Of a DNA stretch of 64,000 bases, positions 35,009 through 47,106 are shown piece after piece. The stretch is from NCBI GenBank assembly GCA_947247005.1, contig OX365946.1, forward strand, positions 6,704,453 through 6,768,452, given 5' to 3'. The notes under the pieces are model-generated. The model searched no databases, was not told the DNA's origin, and saw only the letters and a list, made by a program, of their open reading frames with translations. The number at the start of each line of letters is the position of its first letter. The stretch's first letter is position 1. This DNA is from Spisula solida. Its lineage: Eukaryota > Mollusca > Bivalvia > Venerida > Mactridae. A program made the translations under genes and the position numbers.

Positions 35009-35718
35009 AACAAGAGAACCATTGGCCCTACAGCGCTCATCTGATGACTAGCAGTTAAGGCAGATTCAGTTTTTGTTATGATATGACCTTAATATTTGAT
35101 TACAAGGTTTTCTTTGATGTGATCTGGTGACCTAGTTTTTGATCCCAGATGACCAAGTTTCATTAAGGTTAGGTAAAAAATGTGACCTAGAGAGTGTTAA
35201 CAAGGTTTTTATCAATGTGACCTGGTGACCTAGTTTTTAGCCCCAGGTAACCTAGTTGCGAACATGACCTAAGTCATAGAGATACACCTCATGACCAAGT
35301 TTCATAAAGATTAGGCAAAAAGCGTGACCATTGGAGTGTTAACAATATTTTTCTTTTATGTGACATTGTGACCTAATTTTTGACCCCCAGATGACCCAGT
35401 TACGAACTTGACATAGAGTTCATAGCGATAAACTTTGTGGCCTAGTTTCATTAAGATTATATAAAAAATGTGACCTCTAGAGTGTTAACAATGTTTTTCA
35501 TCAATGTGACATTGTGACCTAGTTTTTGACCTCAGGTGACCCAGTTGCGAACTTGACATAGGTGTCATAGAGGTTCACATTGTGACCAAGTTTCATTAAG
35601 ATTAAATGAAAATTGTGACCTCTAGAGTGTTAACAGTCCAATTGTTGACGACGGACGACGGACGGTGGACGACGGACATAGTATAGGGCGATCACAATAG
35701 TTCGTGCTCAGGTGAGCT
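35009..35718 (-). mobile_element. Family A element, reverse orientation, nearly complete
   Basis: Starts AACAAGAGAACCATTGGCCC, carries four core units in reverse complement (landmark GTGACCTCTAGAGTGTTAAC), then a GACGACGGACGACGGACGG run (35645-35665), and ends GTGCTCAGGTGAGCT. Only half of the usual terminal hairpin remains. Non-coding. Confidence 0.78.
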
Positions 35719-36004
35719 ATAAAGTGAATCTTTTTTTATTTTCCAATTGTCCATTGTGTCTCTTATTTAGAGACATGTCTTCTAATTTGCTTTCGATATG
35801 GTACTGATGCCTTTGGATTCATGATTTTAAGTTTCCTTCTATCATATATCTTTTGATCACCCTGTATTTGTAAAGTAATTAAATTCTATTTTCCTTAGAT
35901 GTACAGTATACCTAAACATCTTTTAGGCTTCCAAATTTCAAACCGGATACAAAAGATACCCAACAACTTAATTGTAGTTCTACTTTTGAACCAGGCAATA
36001 TCAT
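35719..36004. other. AT-rich spacer
   Basis: Nothing recognised between the family A element and the large palindrome. Confidence 0.4.
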
Positions 36005-39000
36005 ACATGGTTGTCCACGCATAGTCTCAGATTTTCAAAATATTTTGCCCCTTTTTTAGTATTCACCTACATAAATGATTTCTGGGGTCAAAACTTTTTT
36101 TTCACTACCGTTGCTATGGCAACCGAGGAAATTCAATTTTTCGCTATTTTTCACTTTTTATAAAAAATAATTTTGCAATTTTTAAGCTTTTTTAAGATGA
36201 AATCGCGACAAAAATTGTCATGATGCACCCTTACATGTCACTAATTATGTTACATAAACTATTATATAACTATTTCTGTACAAAACATAATCTTCAAGTG
36301 ATTTGAGATTTTCGTTATACTAATTCTCTTGGGACCCCCTATCTCAAATTCGTGGTTTACTAGAAAAATGAAAACGTGTGGTGTTTCAAAATGAGAATTG
36401 GAGCGGATCCAGATATCACATCCATATATTTAAAAACAGTTAATGTAGGTGTTTATTGTCTGAAAGGTTTCGTCATGGTGCAAACAAGATATTTTTTGTA
36501 AGATAATGCCAAAAAATGGCTTTTTTCATTTTTACAAAAATAGTATTTTTTTATAGATTCCACAATAATCGAAATATATGGTTGAAATTTTCATAATTTA
36601 GCATCGGCAAAGCATTAAAACAAAGCAACTGACACAATTAAGTGTTTAACGGTAAATTTATGATAAATGATCACAAGATATTTGAAAAAACCATGTTTAA
36701 AACGAACCCCACCCACTTTTTTAACACTACGCATCACTTCTTGTGAACACTATTTCGTGTATAAATCGAAAAAAAAGTAGTTTATTTGTGTGATTCTTCC
36801 TTGCATATGTCCGATAGAAACTCCTGTTAAGTTTGTTAAAAAATAAATGAATAATTACTTTTCCGTTACCATGGTTACCAAGCAAACGATGCAGAAAAAG
36901 GATGTAGGTGAAAAATGTTCAAATGAATGTTAACAACTTACAATTCGTGACCTCCTGTAATTTTGTTGTATATATTATATAACATTGTTTCAAAAGACAG
37001 TGCTTCAATTATGGTTGATGTGTGGCTTGGTTAATCTGGTAGTTACCATGGTAACCAAGGATGAAAGAAGGAAAAGGGCACTTTTTGACCGTATTTTCAC
37101 AACTTTCACCAATCATGCTGCATACTTGCAGATATATGTTCTTTATATATCGTGTTGATCATCCTAATAGAATAGTGCTCCATTTCTTACTGGTGTATGA
37201 TCATGTTATTATGGTAGTTACCATGGTAACCTTGCAAGAAGGAAGGCGAAAATCAGCTTAATTACTGTATGCTTTCAATTATCACAAATAATGCTCCATA
37301 CCAGTAGATATTTAGTATTGATCAAAATTGTTAATCATCCTAATTGATAAGTGATTTATATAAAACTGGTGAAGAACCATGTTATTTTGAAAGTTACCAT
37401 GGTACCCAAGCAAAAAAGGAATAAAAATCCACATTTTGATTGTATTTTCACAATTTTCATCAATAATGCTGCATACAAGCAGATATATGTTATTGATACA
37501 GTTTGGCAATCATATGTATTGATATGTGCTACATTTCTAACTGAGGAAAGCCAATGTTATTATGGAAGTTACCATGGTAACCGAGGATGAAAGAAGAAAA
37601 GGGGCACTTTTTGACCTTATTTTTACAATTTTCATTACAAATGCTGCAATCAAGCCAATATATGTTATTGATTTAGTTTGTTAATCATCCTAATACAACA
37701 GTGATCCATTTCGTACTGATGTATGACCATTTATTATGGTAGTTGCCATGGTGACTAAGCAAGAAGGAAGGCGAAAATCTGAATGAGTTCTAGGTTAGCG
37801 CTCTATGAAGTTAAACGAAAAACAGATTTTCATGTCAGCCAAGCAGTATTTTGTCAATGCTGTTTTGTAAAAGTGACCTTGACCTCACCTGGCCAACTTT
37901 CAATCACGAACGGCGTCAGGGCCATAACTTTCATACAATTGTCATATAATAACATTTACCAATCTTTCTTATATAGTGGAAAAAACTGAGTGACCATGGT
38001 AACTACCATAATAACGTGGTCCTGCCTCAGTTAGAAATGGAGCATTCTTCAATAAGGATGATTACCAAACTATAGTATGAACATATATCTGCTTGTAAGC
38101 AGCATTCTTGATGAAAACTGTGAAAAAATGACAAAAAGGTGGCATATTTGCTTGGTTACCATGGTAACTACCATATTAACATGGTAATGACTCAGTTAAA
38201 AATGGAGCATTCTATAATTAGGATGATTACCAAACTATATTATGAACATATATCTGCTTGTATGCAGCATTCTTGCTGAAAATAGTGAAATTGCAGTTTA
38301 AGGTAGGATTTTTCCTCCTTTCTTGCTTGGTTACCATGGTAACTTTCATAATTACATGGTCATGCCTCAGTTACAAATGGAGCTCATATCAATAGAGATG
38401 ATTACCAAACTATATCAATAACATATAAATGCTCGAATGCAGAAATCTTAAAGAAAATAGTGAAAATATGGTCAAAATGGGGATCTTACTTCTTTCTTGC
38501 TAGGTAACCATGGCAACTACCATAATGAGATAGTTATGCATCATTTAGAAATGGAGCATTCTTCAATAAGGATGATTACCGAACTATAGTATGAACATAT
38601 ATCTGCTTGTATGCAGCATTCTTGATGAAAATTGGGAAAAATGACAAAAGGTGGCATATTTGCTTGGTTACCATGGTAACTACCATATTAACATGGTAAT
38701 GACTCAGTTAAAAATGGAGCATTCTATAATTAGGATGATTACCAAACTATATTATGAACATATATCTGCTTGTATGCAGCATTCTTGCTGAAAATGGTGA
38801 AATTGCAGTTTAAGGGCGGATTTTTCTTCCTTTCTTGCTTGGTTACCATGGTAACTTCCATAATTACATGGTCATGCCTCAGTTATAAATGGAGATCATA
38901 GCACTAGAGATGATTACCAAACTTTATCAATAACATTAAATACTCGTACGCAGAAATCTTAAAGACAATATGGTCAAAATGTGGAATTTCCTTTTTTTTA

Positions 39001-40707
39001 CTAGGTAACCATGGCAACTACCATAATAAGATAGTTATGCCTCACTTAGAAATGGAGCATACTTTAATTTGGATGATTACCAAACTAAATCAATAACAAA
39101 TAAATGCTTGTATGCAGCACTCTTGATGAAAAATGTGAAAATATGGTCAAAATGTGGAGTTTTCCTCCTTTCTTGCTAGGTAACTATGGTAACTACCATA
39201 ATAAGATAGTTATGCCTCAGTTAGAAATGGAGCATACTTCAATTGGATGATTACCAAACTACATCAATAACAAATAGCTGCTTGTATGCAGCACTCTTGA
39301 TGAAAAACGTGAAAATATGGTCAAAATATGGAGTTTTCCTCCTTTCTTGCTTGGTTACCATGGTAACTTCCTTAATAACATGGTTATTCATCGGTTTGAT
39401 GTAAAGCACTTATCAATAAGAATGATTAACATACTATATAAATAATAAATATCTACTGGTATGGAGCATTATTTGTGATAATTGAAAGCATACAGTAATT
39501 AAGCTGATTTTCGCCTTCCTTCATGCAAGGTTACCATGGTAACTACCATAATAGCATGGTCATACACCAGTAAGAAATGGAGCACTATTCTATTAGGATG
39601 ATCAACACGATATATAAAGAACATATATCTGCAAATATGCAGCATGATTGGTGAAAGTTGTGAAAATACGGTCAAATAGTGCCCTTTTCCTTCTTTCATC
39701 CTTGGTTACCATGGTAACTACCAGATTAACCAAGCCACACATCAGCCATAATTGAAGCACTATCTTTCCTGAAACAATGTTATATAATATTTACAACAAA
39801 ATTACAGGAGTCACGAATTGTTAGTTGTTAACATTCATTTGAACATTTTTCACCTACATCCTTTTTCTGCACCGTTTGCTTGGTAACCATGGTAACGGAA
39901 AAGCAATTATTCATTTATTTTTTAACAAACTTAACAGGCGTTTCTATCGCACTTATGCAAGGAAGAATCACACAAATAAACTACTTTTTTTTCGATTTAT
40001 ACACGAAATAGTGTTCACAAGAAGTCCTGCGTAGTGTTAAAAAAGTGGGTGGGGTTCGTTTTAAACATGTTTTTTTTCAAATATCTTGTGATCATTTATC
40101 ATAAATTTACCGTTAAACACTTAATTGTGTCAGTTGCTTTGTTTTAATGCTTTGCCGATGCTAAATTATGAAAATTTCAACCATATATTTAAATTATTGT
40201 GGAATCTATAAAAAAATACTATTTTTGTAAAAATGAAAAAAACCATTTTTTGGCATTATCTTACAAAAAATATCTTGTTTGCACCATGTCAAAACCTTTC
40301 AGACAATAAACACCTACATTAACTGTTTTCAAATATATGGATGTGATATCTGGATCCGCTCCAATTCTCGTTTAAATACATTTTGAAACACCAAGAGAAT
40401 TAGTATAACGAAAATCTCAAATCACTTGAAGCATATGTTTTGTACAGAAATAGTTCTATAATAATTTATGTAACATAATTAGTGACATGTAAGGGTGCAT
40501 CATGACAATTTTTGTCGCGATTTCATCTTAAAAAAGCTTAAAAATGGCATGAAAAAAGTGAAAAATAGCGAAAAATTGAATTTCCTCGGTTGCCATGGCA
40601 ACGGTAGTGAAAATAAAGTTTTGACCCCAGAAATCATTTAGGTAGGTGAATACTAAAAAAGTTGCAAAATATTTTGAAAATCTGAGACTATGCGTGGACA
40701 ACCATGT
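36005..40707. repeat. 4.7-kb giant palindrome (arms ~1.7 kb)
   Basis: The ends are ACATGGTTGTCCACGCATAG and its exact complement. The left arm (36005 to about 37780) mirrors the right arm (about 38975-40707) with few indels; landmark pairs are symmetric about position 38380. Each arm has an outer non-repetitive portion and an inner tandem array of about 175-bp units, in opposite orientation in the two arms. The central 37780-37990 is single copy, and the right array is longer (about 12 units against 5). No transposase and no clear target duplication. Reading frames here occur as mirror pairs (for example 37061-37261 and 39499-39699) and are not genes. Confidence 0.88.
37042..39896. promoter_or_regulatory. 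Array of RFX X-box-like palindromes at ~175-bp spacing
   Basis: GTTACCATGGTAAC or a close variant begins at 37042, 37217, 37393, 37568, 37742, 37990, 38155, 38330, 38504, 38667, 38842, 39005, 39180, 39354, 39530, 39705 and 39883; more sites lie at 36110, 36865 and 40589. This matches the X-box consensus GTNRCC-N(0-3)-RGYAAC bound by RFX transcription factors. Spacing is mostly 174-176 bp. The match to the consensus is seen; binding in vivo is inference. Confidence 0.7.
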
Positions 40708-42177
40708 CTGGGCTGGATATATAATGCGTTTTAATAACTCAAGTGAAGACGAAGTGTGAAAACTTATTAAGGATATTCCGACAAAACCATCTGAGTGTTC
40801 AAACTCTGTTATAGAGATGGGTCCGGTGCAACAACAAAACCAGAAGAATTAAGGGTGTTTTTTTAAAGAAATTTGAAGTAACCACATGCAAAGCATTTTT
40901 GGGTAAAATGGGACCAACGGCTTTGCATATGAGGGCTAGATAGTTGCTATATATTCAAGAAAAGAAGCATTTAAACTTCATAAACCCGGCTCGATGTTCA
41001 TCCCCGCAAGTATCCCCAGTTAGCATTCCAGCTCAGTTTGAACTCGTGGCAAATTATAAAACAAATGGAACAATTAGAAGACATTGGGTCTGTAGAATTT
41101 TAAGCACAACCCTGTAGTCTGGACAAAACAGTGTTTTTCTTATCTCTATTGCCTATTGCCGTACGTCAAAAACCAAATAAACTACAAGTAGTTTTAGTTT
41201 CATGTTGCAAAATTAAAAAAAATTATTTCGTAATTTAATTCAATTTATTAACCACAGCATATCTATAACTACGCGTGTTTTAACGTATATATTATTCGTC
41301 TTTGAAATGACAGGAGATATCTGTATTTGAAATAAAACAATTTTGAGCTTGAGCTTGATCATGAAAACTAAATCTTTGTGAACACGATGCAAGGTTGCCA
41401 ATAAGTTAAGGCGAATTGTCAACACTCCAGACAGTAAGGAATGTTTAACAGTTTACAAACAGGTTTTTCAATTTACAATTATTGTCCATTTTGTATATTC
41501 GTATATGAGTCAGTTATAATGAGTTATTATATATTCTAACACGATCCGCGGATTAATCCACATACACATAGAGAAAACCGAAGCATGTATTATAACCGCA
41601 ATAAAACATGGTATCAAATTGGCCGTTACTATTCACGCCCTGTATCACGTGACATATTTATGAATGAATGAACGTAAACTTTATAGTAAAAACGTCTACG
41701 AGTCGAGATGGCAAGGCAAGTTGCACGAGAATCCAGTGTTACAGCTATGACGCATCTATTTTTAAAAACTCCAATATACTCTCGAAATAAAGATTCATAA
41801 AAACTTCTGATAATCAATTCATTTATATTTTTCATTTCATGAAATAGATACACTATACTCGTGTTATTAAAATTGTTTCAATGTTTAAAATGTGTTATTT
41901 CCTTCAGACAATTACGAAGGTCGTTTTCGTTAACGAGGGAGGTAATTGTACCAGCTAATAAGCCACTCAATTTCAGCGTGGAATTATGTTCAATGTCAAA
42001 TGGGTGAAAATGGAATGCGCGCAGATAAATAGTGCGGGATATTATCGTATTTAGAATCGAAATAAAAACTCTGTTCTTGTATTTTGTCGGTGAATAAAAC
42101 ACGGGCACTCGTTCGGATGCGCACATATGGGTGTGTTTGTACATACATTGTATTAAAATTAATTATGGATACTTCAG
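40708..42177. other. Intergenic or intronic upstream of the transporter exon
   Basis: No coding region supported. I looked for a preceding TM1 exon of the transporter (a PDGGWGW-type segment) and did not find one. Confidence 0.4.
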
Positions 42178-42321
42178 GTGTTTTATCGGGACTACTGATA
42201 ACAAAATTTGGATTAACCAAATGCAGCGTTTTCTTCTCAGTTGTTGCGAGCGTTGGCATTATGTCCTGTTTCCTAGCAACCGCACTTTGGCACATGATTA
42301 TAAGCTTTGGAATTGTATTTG
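42178..42321 (+). CDS. MFS transporter exon, SLC16/monocarboxylate-transporter-like
   Basis: A 144-bp exon from an ACTTCAG acceptor to a TTTG^GTAAGTATG donor, phase 1 at both ends, encoding VLSGLLITKFGLTKCS then VFFSVVASVGIMSCFLATAL and WHMIISFGIVFG. This is the TM2-loop-TM3 pattern of SLC16-like MFS proteins: a small-residue helix, a K/R-FG loop, a second helix with SxGxxxSxFAT-like residues, then WHxxxxxGxxxG. SLC16 members move monocarboxylates or related substrates with protons across the plasma membrane; the substrate here is unknown. The acceptor has a weak pyrimidine tract. No flanking exons were found, so it may be an isolated or relic exon. Confidence 0.6.
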
Positions 42322-43640
42322 GTAAGTATGTTTTTTCTCTGTTATTAGCTTGATGTATGTTCCTTACACATGTGATGCACAGTTAACTGTATCATTGATA
42401 AAGAGTAAAAACATTATATTTTTTACTTCTGTTATCTTAGAACGGTACATTTGTACTAAAGTGGTAAGATGATTTTTGTTGTGTTAAAACAAGAATTGGC
42501 TTTCGATATCTTCATAAAATAATTACATTTATACACAGCATTGTTAGAACTACCAAAATTCAAAAACCAATTGAAATTGATTAATTAGTAAAAACGTTAT
42601 GCCATGAAATACATATCAAGTTGTCCACTCAATCACTAACTTAAAGGTGCATTCAATACTAACGACAGAGTGAAACTATATATTTTGAATGTGTTCGAAT
42701 ACCTGTTATATCTTTCATTTTTCATTCAATTATGTAATAAATCTTTCTTTACACCATCACAAAAATAAAGCTATCTTGTTTCTGAATATGTAAACACATT
42801 ATAAATAACACCTGTATTACTGAATGTTTATCAAAACAAAATGCACCTCAGTGACTGTGTGGTCAATTTCCCATGTTATAAATCTTTCTAAGATAATATA
42901 AATTTTATTTAAAAAATAATATTCTTTTTACTCTTTTCTATTAATGATACAGTTACCTGTGATGTGATGTATTGTTTGGATAAGAACGCAAGTAAAAATA
43001 TGTAAATCTAAAGTTAAAAGCAATTTTGAAGTATTTTATCAATTACCGACTTTGACGCTGTATTTAGTACTATTTACCCTCTTATCTCACAGTGTTCGCC
43101 GCCAGTTATCAGTGTACATTTAAAAAGTATATCGTTAAAAGTATATATGCAGAAGATTGAACAAATATGAATATCGAAAATGTATTTAATTTTCATTTTT
43201 ATTTGTAAATAAAGGCTAGTGTTATCTCCGGCGAACTATTTATTATAGTAAATATTTAAATAACTGTTTATGATCTGTGTTTATGATCTGTGTTTCCGTA
43301 TAGATGTACGAATTTTGAGCTTTGTATTTTTGTGTTTTCGCATAATAGTGCATACGTTTGGAACATGTAAAAGGAATATATGTAACGAAAGCGAGTTCAC
43401 TTCATTCCAGAGTAATTGCTATTGACAAGACATGAAATATAATTAGATATTAACGAACCATTAAAATGTTTGTCTATATTTAGCAAGGTTTGAGCGTTGA
43501 ACTAAGATAGCTGATTATTTACCAGTGTTCACGCTGCACAAAATTACAATTATCCCCAATCATCGAATTCGTCACGCCTGACTCGTTCTGTGGATAGTGC
43601 TGAAAAATGTAGTGTATTTAACGGTACATGAACAATGGAT
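42322..43640. other. AT-rich intron or intergenic stretch
   Basis: No continuation exon for the transporter recognised. No clear repeats. Confidence 0.4.
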
Positions 43641-43659
43641 TGTATAGACATACTTAGTC

Positions 43660-45060
43660 TAACACAACCGAAAGGTCCGGACGAACTTAAATTAGGCCTT
43701 TGACCTCCAATTGTGAAATTGACCTTAAGATATATGAACCTGGGGTTTACGCATGACACACCTCCTCATGGAGGTTAAGCCTGCAAGCCAAATACAAGTA
43801 TGATTGGTCAATACATGCTCAAGTTATGGTCCGGACAAACTTCAATTTAACCATTGACCATCAACTGTGACCTCGACCTTTGAGATAGGAACTTGGAGTT
43901 TACTTATGACACTTAAGCTCATGGAGATAAATATTCATGCAAAATATAAGCAAGATTGGTCAATTCATGACAGAAGTATTAATTGTCCGAGCAAACTTGA
44001 TTTTGACATTTGACCACCAACTGTGACATTGACCTTTGCGATAGGTACCTAGGGTTTGCGCATGTCATGGAGGGTAGCATTCATACCAAGTATAAGCAAA
44101 ATTGTCAATGCATGACAAAGTTATGGCTTTTGATCTGTAACTGTGACCTTTGAGATGGGAACTTGGGATTTGCGTATGACATGCCTTCTTAAGGAGGTAT
44201 TATCCATGCCAAAAATAAGCAAGATTGATCAATGCATGACAAAGTTATGGTCTGGACGAACTTAAATTTTACCTTTGACCTCCAATTGTGACATTGACCA
44301 TTGAGATAGGAACTTGGGTTTGCATACGTCACGCCTTCTGATGAACATATATATATATATAATATAAACATATATGAGCCAGTCTCCAGGAAAACCTGCT
44401 ATAATGACATTATGTAATTACTATATGTAACAAGGTTTTAAAAAAGCTCTAAAATAAGAAAAAATACATATGTATTGATTTTATCTTAGATAATTTACCC
44501 ATATAGAGCTGTATCTCAGCTTTGAATTTTCGTATGAATTATGTCGAAGTCACATACTTCGTTGCTATGGCGACAAATTTTGGAAAAGTGCTCCGATTGA
44601 GAAAAGCAAGGAGTTAGTTGATTAAAACAGTAGTAGCCATTCTCTAAATCCGAACAATTTCGAATATGATATATATTTTAAAAATTAAAACATAATTCTA
44701 ACACGTGATACTATTTTGAACAGTTTATGCCAAGAATTCATCAACATATTTAATTATGAAGTATTTGTTACAGTTACGTCAAATAACGTTCGAATGACGT
44801 TTGTGACGTCACACAAAAATCTCTGAATAGTGACTCTACAAAAACAGCTGTAACTTCCTTAAAACTCGAGATATCAACAAAATTTCTTGAACGTTTTGCT
44901 TCAATATGATTATTCTTTATAAGCATTGAAAATCTCAAAATCAAATTTTTTGTCAAAAAAGCAGGTTTTCCTGGAGACTGGCTCATATATATATAAACAT
45001 GATTAGTCAATACATGTCAAAGTTATGGTCTGGACAAAATCTGCCGGACGGACCCCCTTG
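43660..45060 (+). repeat. Tandem array of ~155-bp units (family F), split by a MITE
   Basis: Units carry GGxCxAACTTxAATTT, TTTGACCTCCAACTGTGA and GATTGGTCAATxCATG. The first landmark starts near 43676, 43832, 43987 and 44253 (the last spacing shows a deletion). The array is broken by the TIR element at 44373-44987 and resumes at 44993-45060, ending in CTGCCGGACGGACCCCC. It resembles the core of the tandem-core elements but no hairpin end is visible. Confidence 0.7.
44373..44987. mobile_element. 615-bp TIR element, copy 2 (TATGAGCCAGTCTCC)
   Basis: Ends TATGAGCCAGTCTCCAGG and CCTGGAGACTGGCTCATA. The interior matches 23562-24178 in reverse complement. Carries an X-box-like GTTGCTATGGCGAC (44561-44574) and a CRE palindrome TGACGTCA (44804-44811). 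Inserted into the family F tandem array, beside an AT dinucleotide run. Confidence 0.85.
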
Positions 45061-45360
45061 CATTGATACTTAAAACAACTTCACTACATGTAGCATTATT
45101 AAAATCACAAATCCCACTTAGTATAATTTACTAAATAAACTCAACAAAACATAATCATAATACATGTCAAAACTGTTACATGTTACTTAATATTAAATCA
45201 GTGTCTATGATTGTCTTATTCATTCATTGTCCATCAATGTATATCAATCGAATATCTGAAACTACATGAAATAACACATCCATGATAATATCTCAATAAA
45301 TGATTATGTGAACATATACAATATGATTCCAGTGAATAACTGTCATAATAGTTAATACTA

Positions 45361-47092
45361 CTATTTCATGATAAAGTCAGAATATCTTTCTGGTACTTGT
45401 CTAGTCCTGTTCGAGCGTCTAGGTGTTGTTTGTGTAACCTCGGGTATATCGACTTCTGGTTCGGTATTTTCAATGTCAAGGTTTATATCCTTTCCTGGAG
45501 ATTTGGTTTCCTTACTAATCGACGTATTCAAAGGTTGTTCACTATTGTCAGTCTGATAATTACTCGGGTTTTCCTCCATGAAATGGTTTCCTGAATTTTC
45601 ATCTGTTGTGTATGAATTTTTTGATTCACCACTAACTGACTTTTCGTTGGTTAACAACTTCTTCACATGTGACACATTTCGTGAATACTGAACACCATCT
45701 TTGGATTCTAACACTAACTTATTTTCACTTTTATTCACAACTGACATTGGATTAGGATTGAACACTGTTGATAACTTGTTTTGCTTCTTCTGCCTAACTA
45801 ACACTAAATCACCTTCTTTGATATCACTTTCTGTAGCTTTTCTCTGGTTATCCGCGTATATCTTTCCCTTTCCTTTCTTTTCGCTGTCTCGATCTCGAAT
45901 CTCATGATCTATCAGGTTGTATTCAGTTATATCAGGAAGTTTGGTACGAATTTTCCTCTTGAACAGTAGTTCTGCGGGCGATATTCCAGTAGTTGTATGT
46001 GGAGTCGACCGATACATTAACAGGTTAGTTTGTAATTCTTCTTTCCAATCTTTCTTCTCGGCAGTCGCAATACGAATACGTTTCATAATCGACTTATTTT
46101 GGATCTCAACCTCACCATTTGCTTGAGGCCAATACGGTGTCGTGTTTCTATGCTCAATACCAAGTGAATGTAAGAAATAATTCAATTCGTCACTATTAAA
46201 ATTCTGAGCATTGTCTGTTTGTAGTGATAATGGAAGTCCATGAACAGAAAATAACTTCTTCAAACAAGAAATCACTTTGTCTGATGAGGTTTTTCTAAGA
46301 ATAAACACTTCAAACCACCTTGAATAGTAGTCCACAACGACTAAGAGGCTTTCACCAGACGGTAACGGTCCCAAGAAATCAGCACTTAAATGTTCCCACA
46401 GATACATAGGCAATTCTCTACGTTTCATAGGTTCTGGCTTTTCTCCTTGACCTACCAACTGACATCCGAAACATTGTTTACAGTAAGTTTCTATATCTTT
46501 ATCCATCCCAGGCCACCACAACTTAGTTCTTAGTCTCTGCTTCATCAAAACGATCCCAGGATGACCTTCATGACCTAACTTCATAATGTCCTCTCTCAAA
46601 CACTTAGGAATAACAATTCTAGTTCCTCTAAGCACTAAATATCCAATCGAGGATAGTTCATGTCTGATCGGTAGATAACTCTTGTTCTGTAACTCGTGCC
46701 ACTTTCCGGTTCTCAACTGGTTTCGTACATCCGTCAACTCATAATCTTCTCGCGATTTCATTTCAATATGTCTTGTTGACATAGCAACAGGTGTAGATTC
46801 CAAACTAACAGATTTAACATATTCTTCTGTATCTAAACAGTCAGCAGTTTCACCAGTACTAATGTCACTATCGGGTAACAATCTTGAAAGCGGGTCAGAA
46901 ATGTTCGTACTACCTGGTATATGTTTCACAGTATACTTATACGGTTGTAATCTCAACATCCAGCGTTCCACTCTCGCACATGGTTTCGATTTTGGTGAGA
47001 ATATAAACTCAAGTGGTTTATGGTGTGTTAACAGTTCAAAGTCAATTCCCATAAGGTACATAATATTATTTAAAAGTATTTCAAGAATGTGA
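45361..47092 (-). pseudogene. Ty3/gypsy pol fragment (RNase H end plus integrase)
   Basis: The - strand frame of about 580 codons is open to TAG at its end. Order: C-terminal RNase H (residues about 15-78, MGIDFELL..HKPLEFIF to DPLSRLL); integrase zinc finger (HEGH near 179-182, CKQC at 209-212); integrase core with D243 (SADF), D298 (QTDNA) and E334 (NGEVE), that is DD35E; then a C-terminal KEGDLVLV domain. Protease, reverse transcriptase and most of RNase H are missing, and the first 12 residues are not gypsy-like, so the copy is 5'-truncated near 47070. The usual TDHKPL motif reads THHKPL, so an RNase H catalytic Asp is lost. No LTR pair was identified. The integrase itself is intact. Confidence 0.88.
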
Positions 47093-47106
47093 CCATTACT
47101 TTCCAC

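Noticed and set aside
37061..39699. Mirror-image ORFs such as 37061-37261 and 39499-39699
   Set aside because: They are the same sequence on the two arms of the palindrome, not two genes.
42084..42353. 89-codon ORF taken as a complete small membrane protein
   Set aside because: The similarity to transporters is confined to 42178-42321, bounded by splice-like sites; the flanking codons are intron-like.
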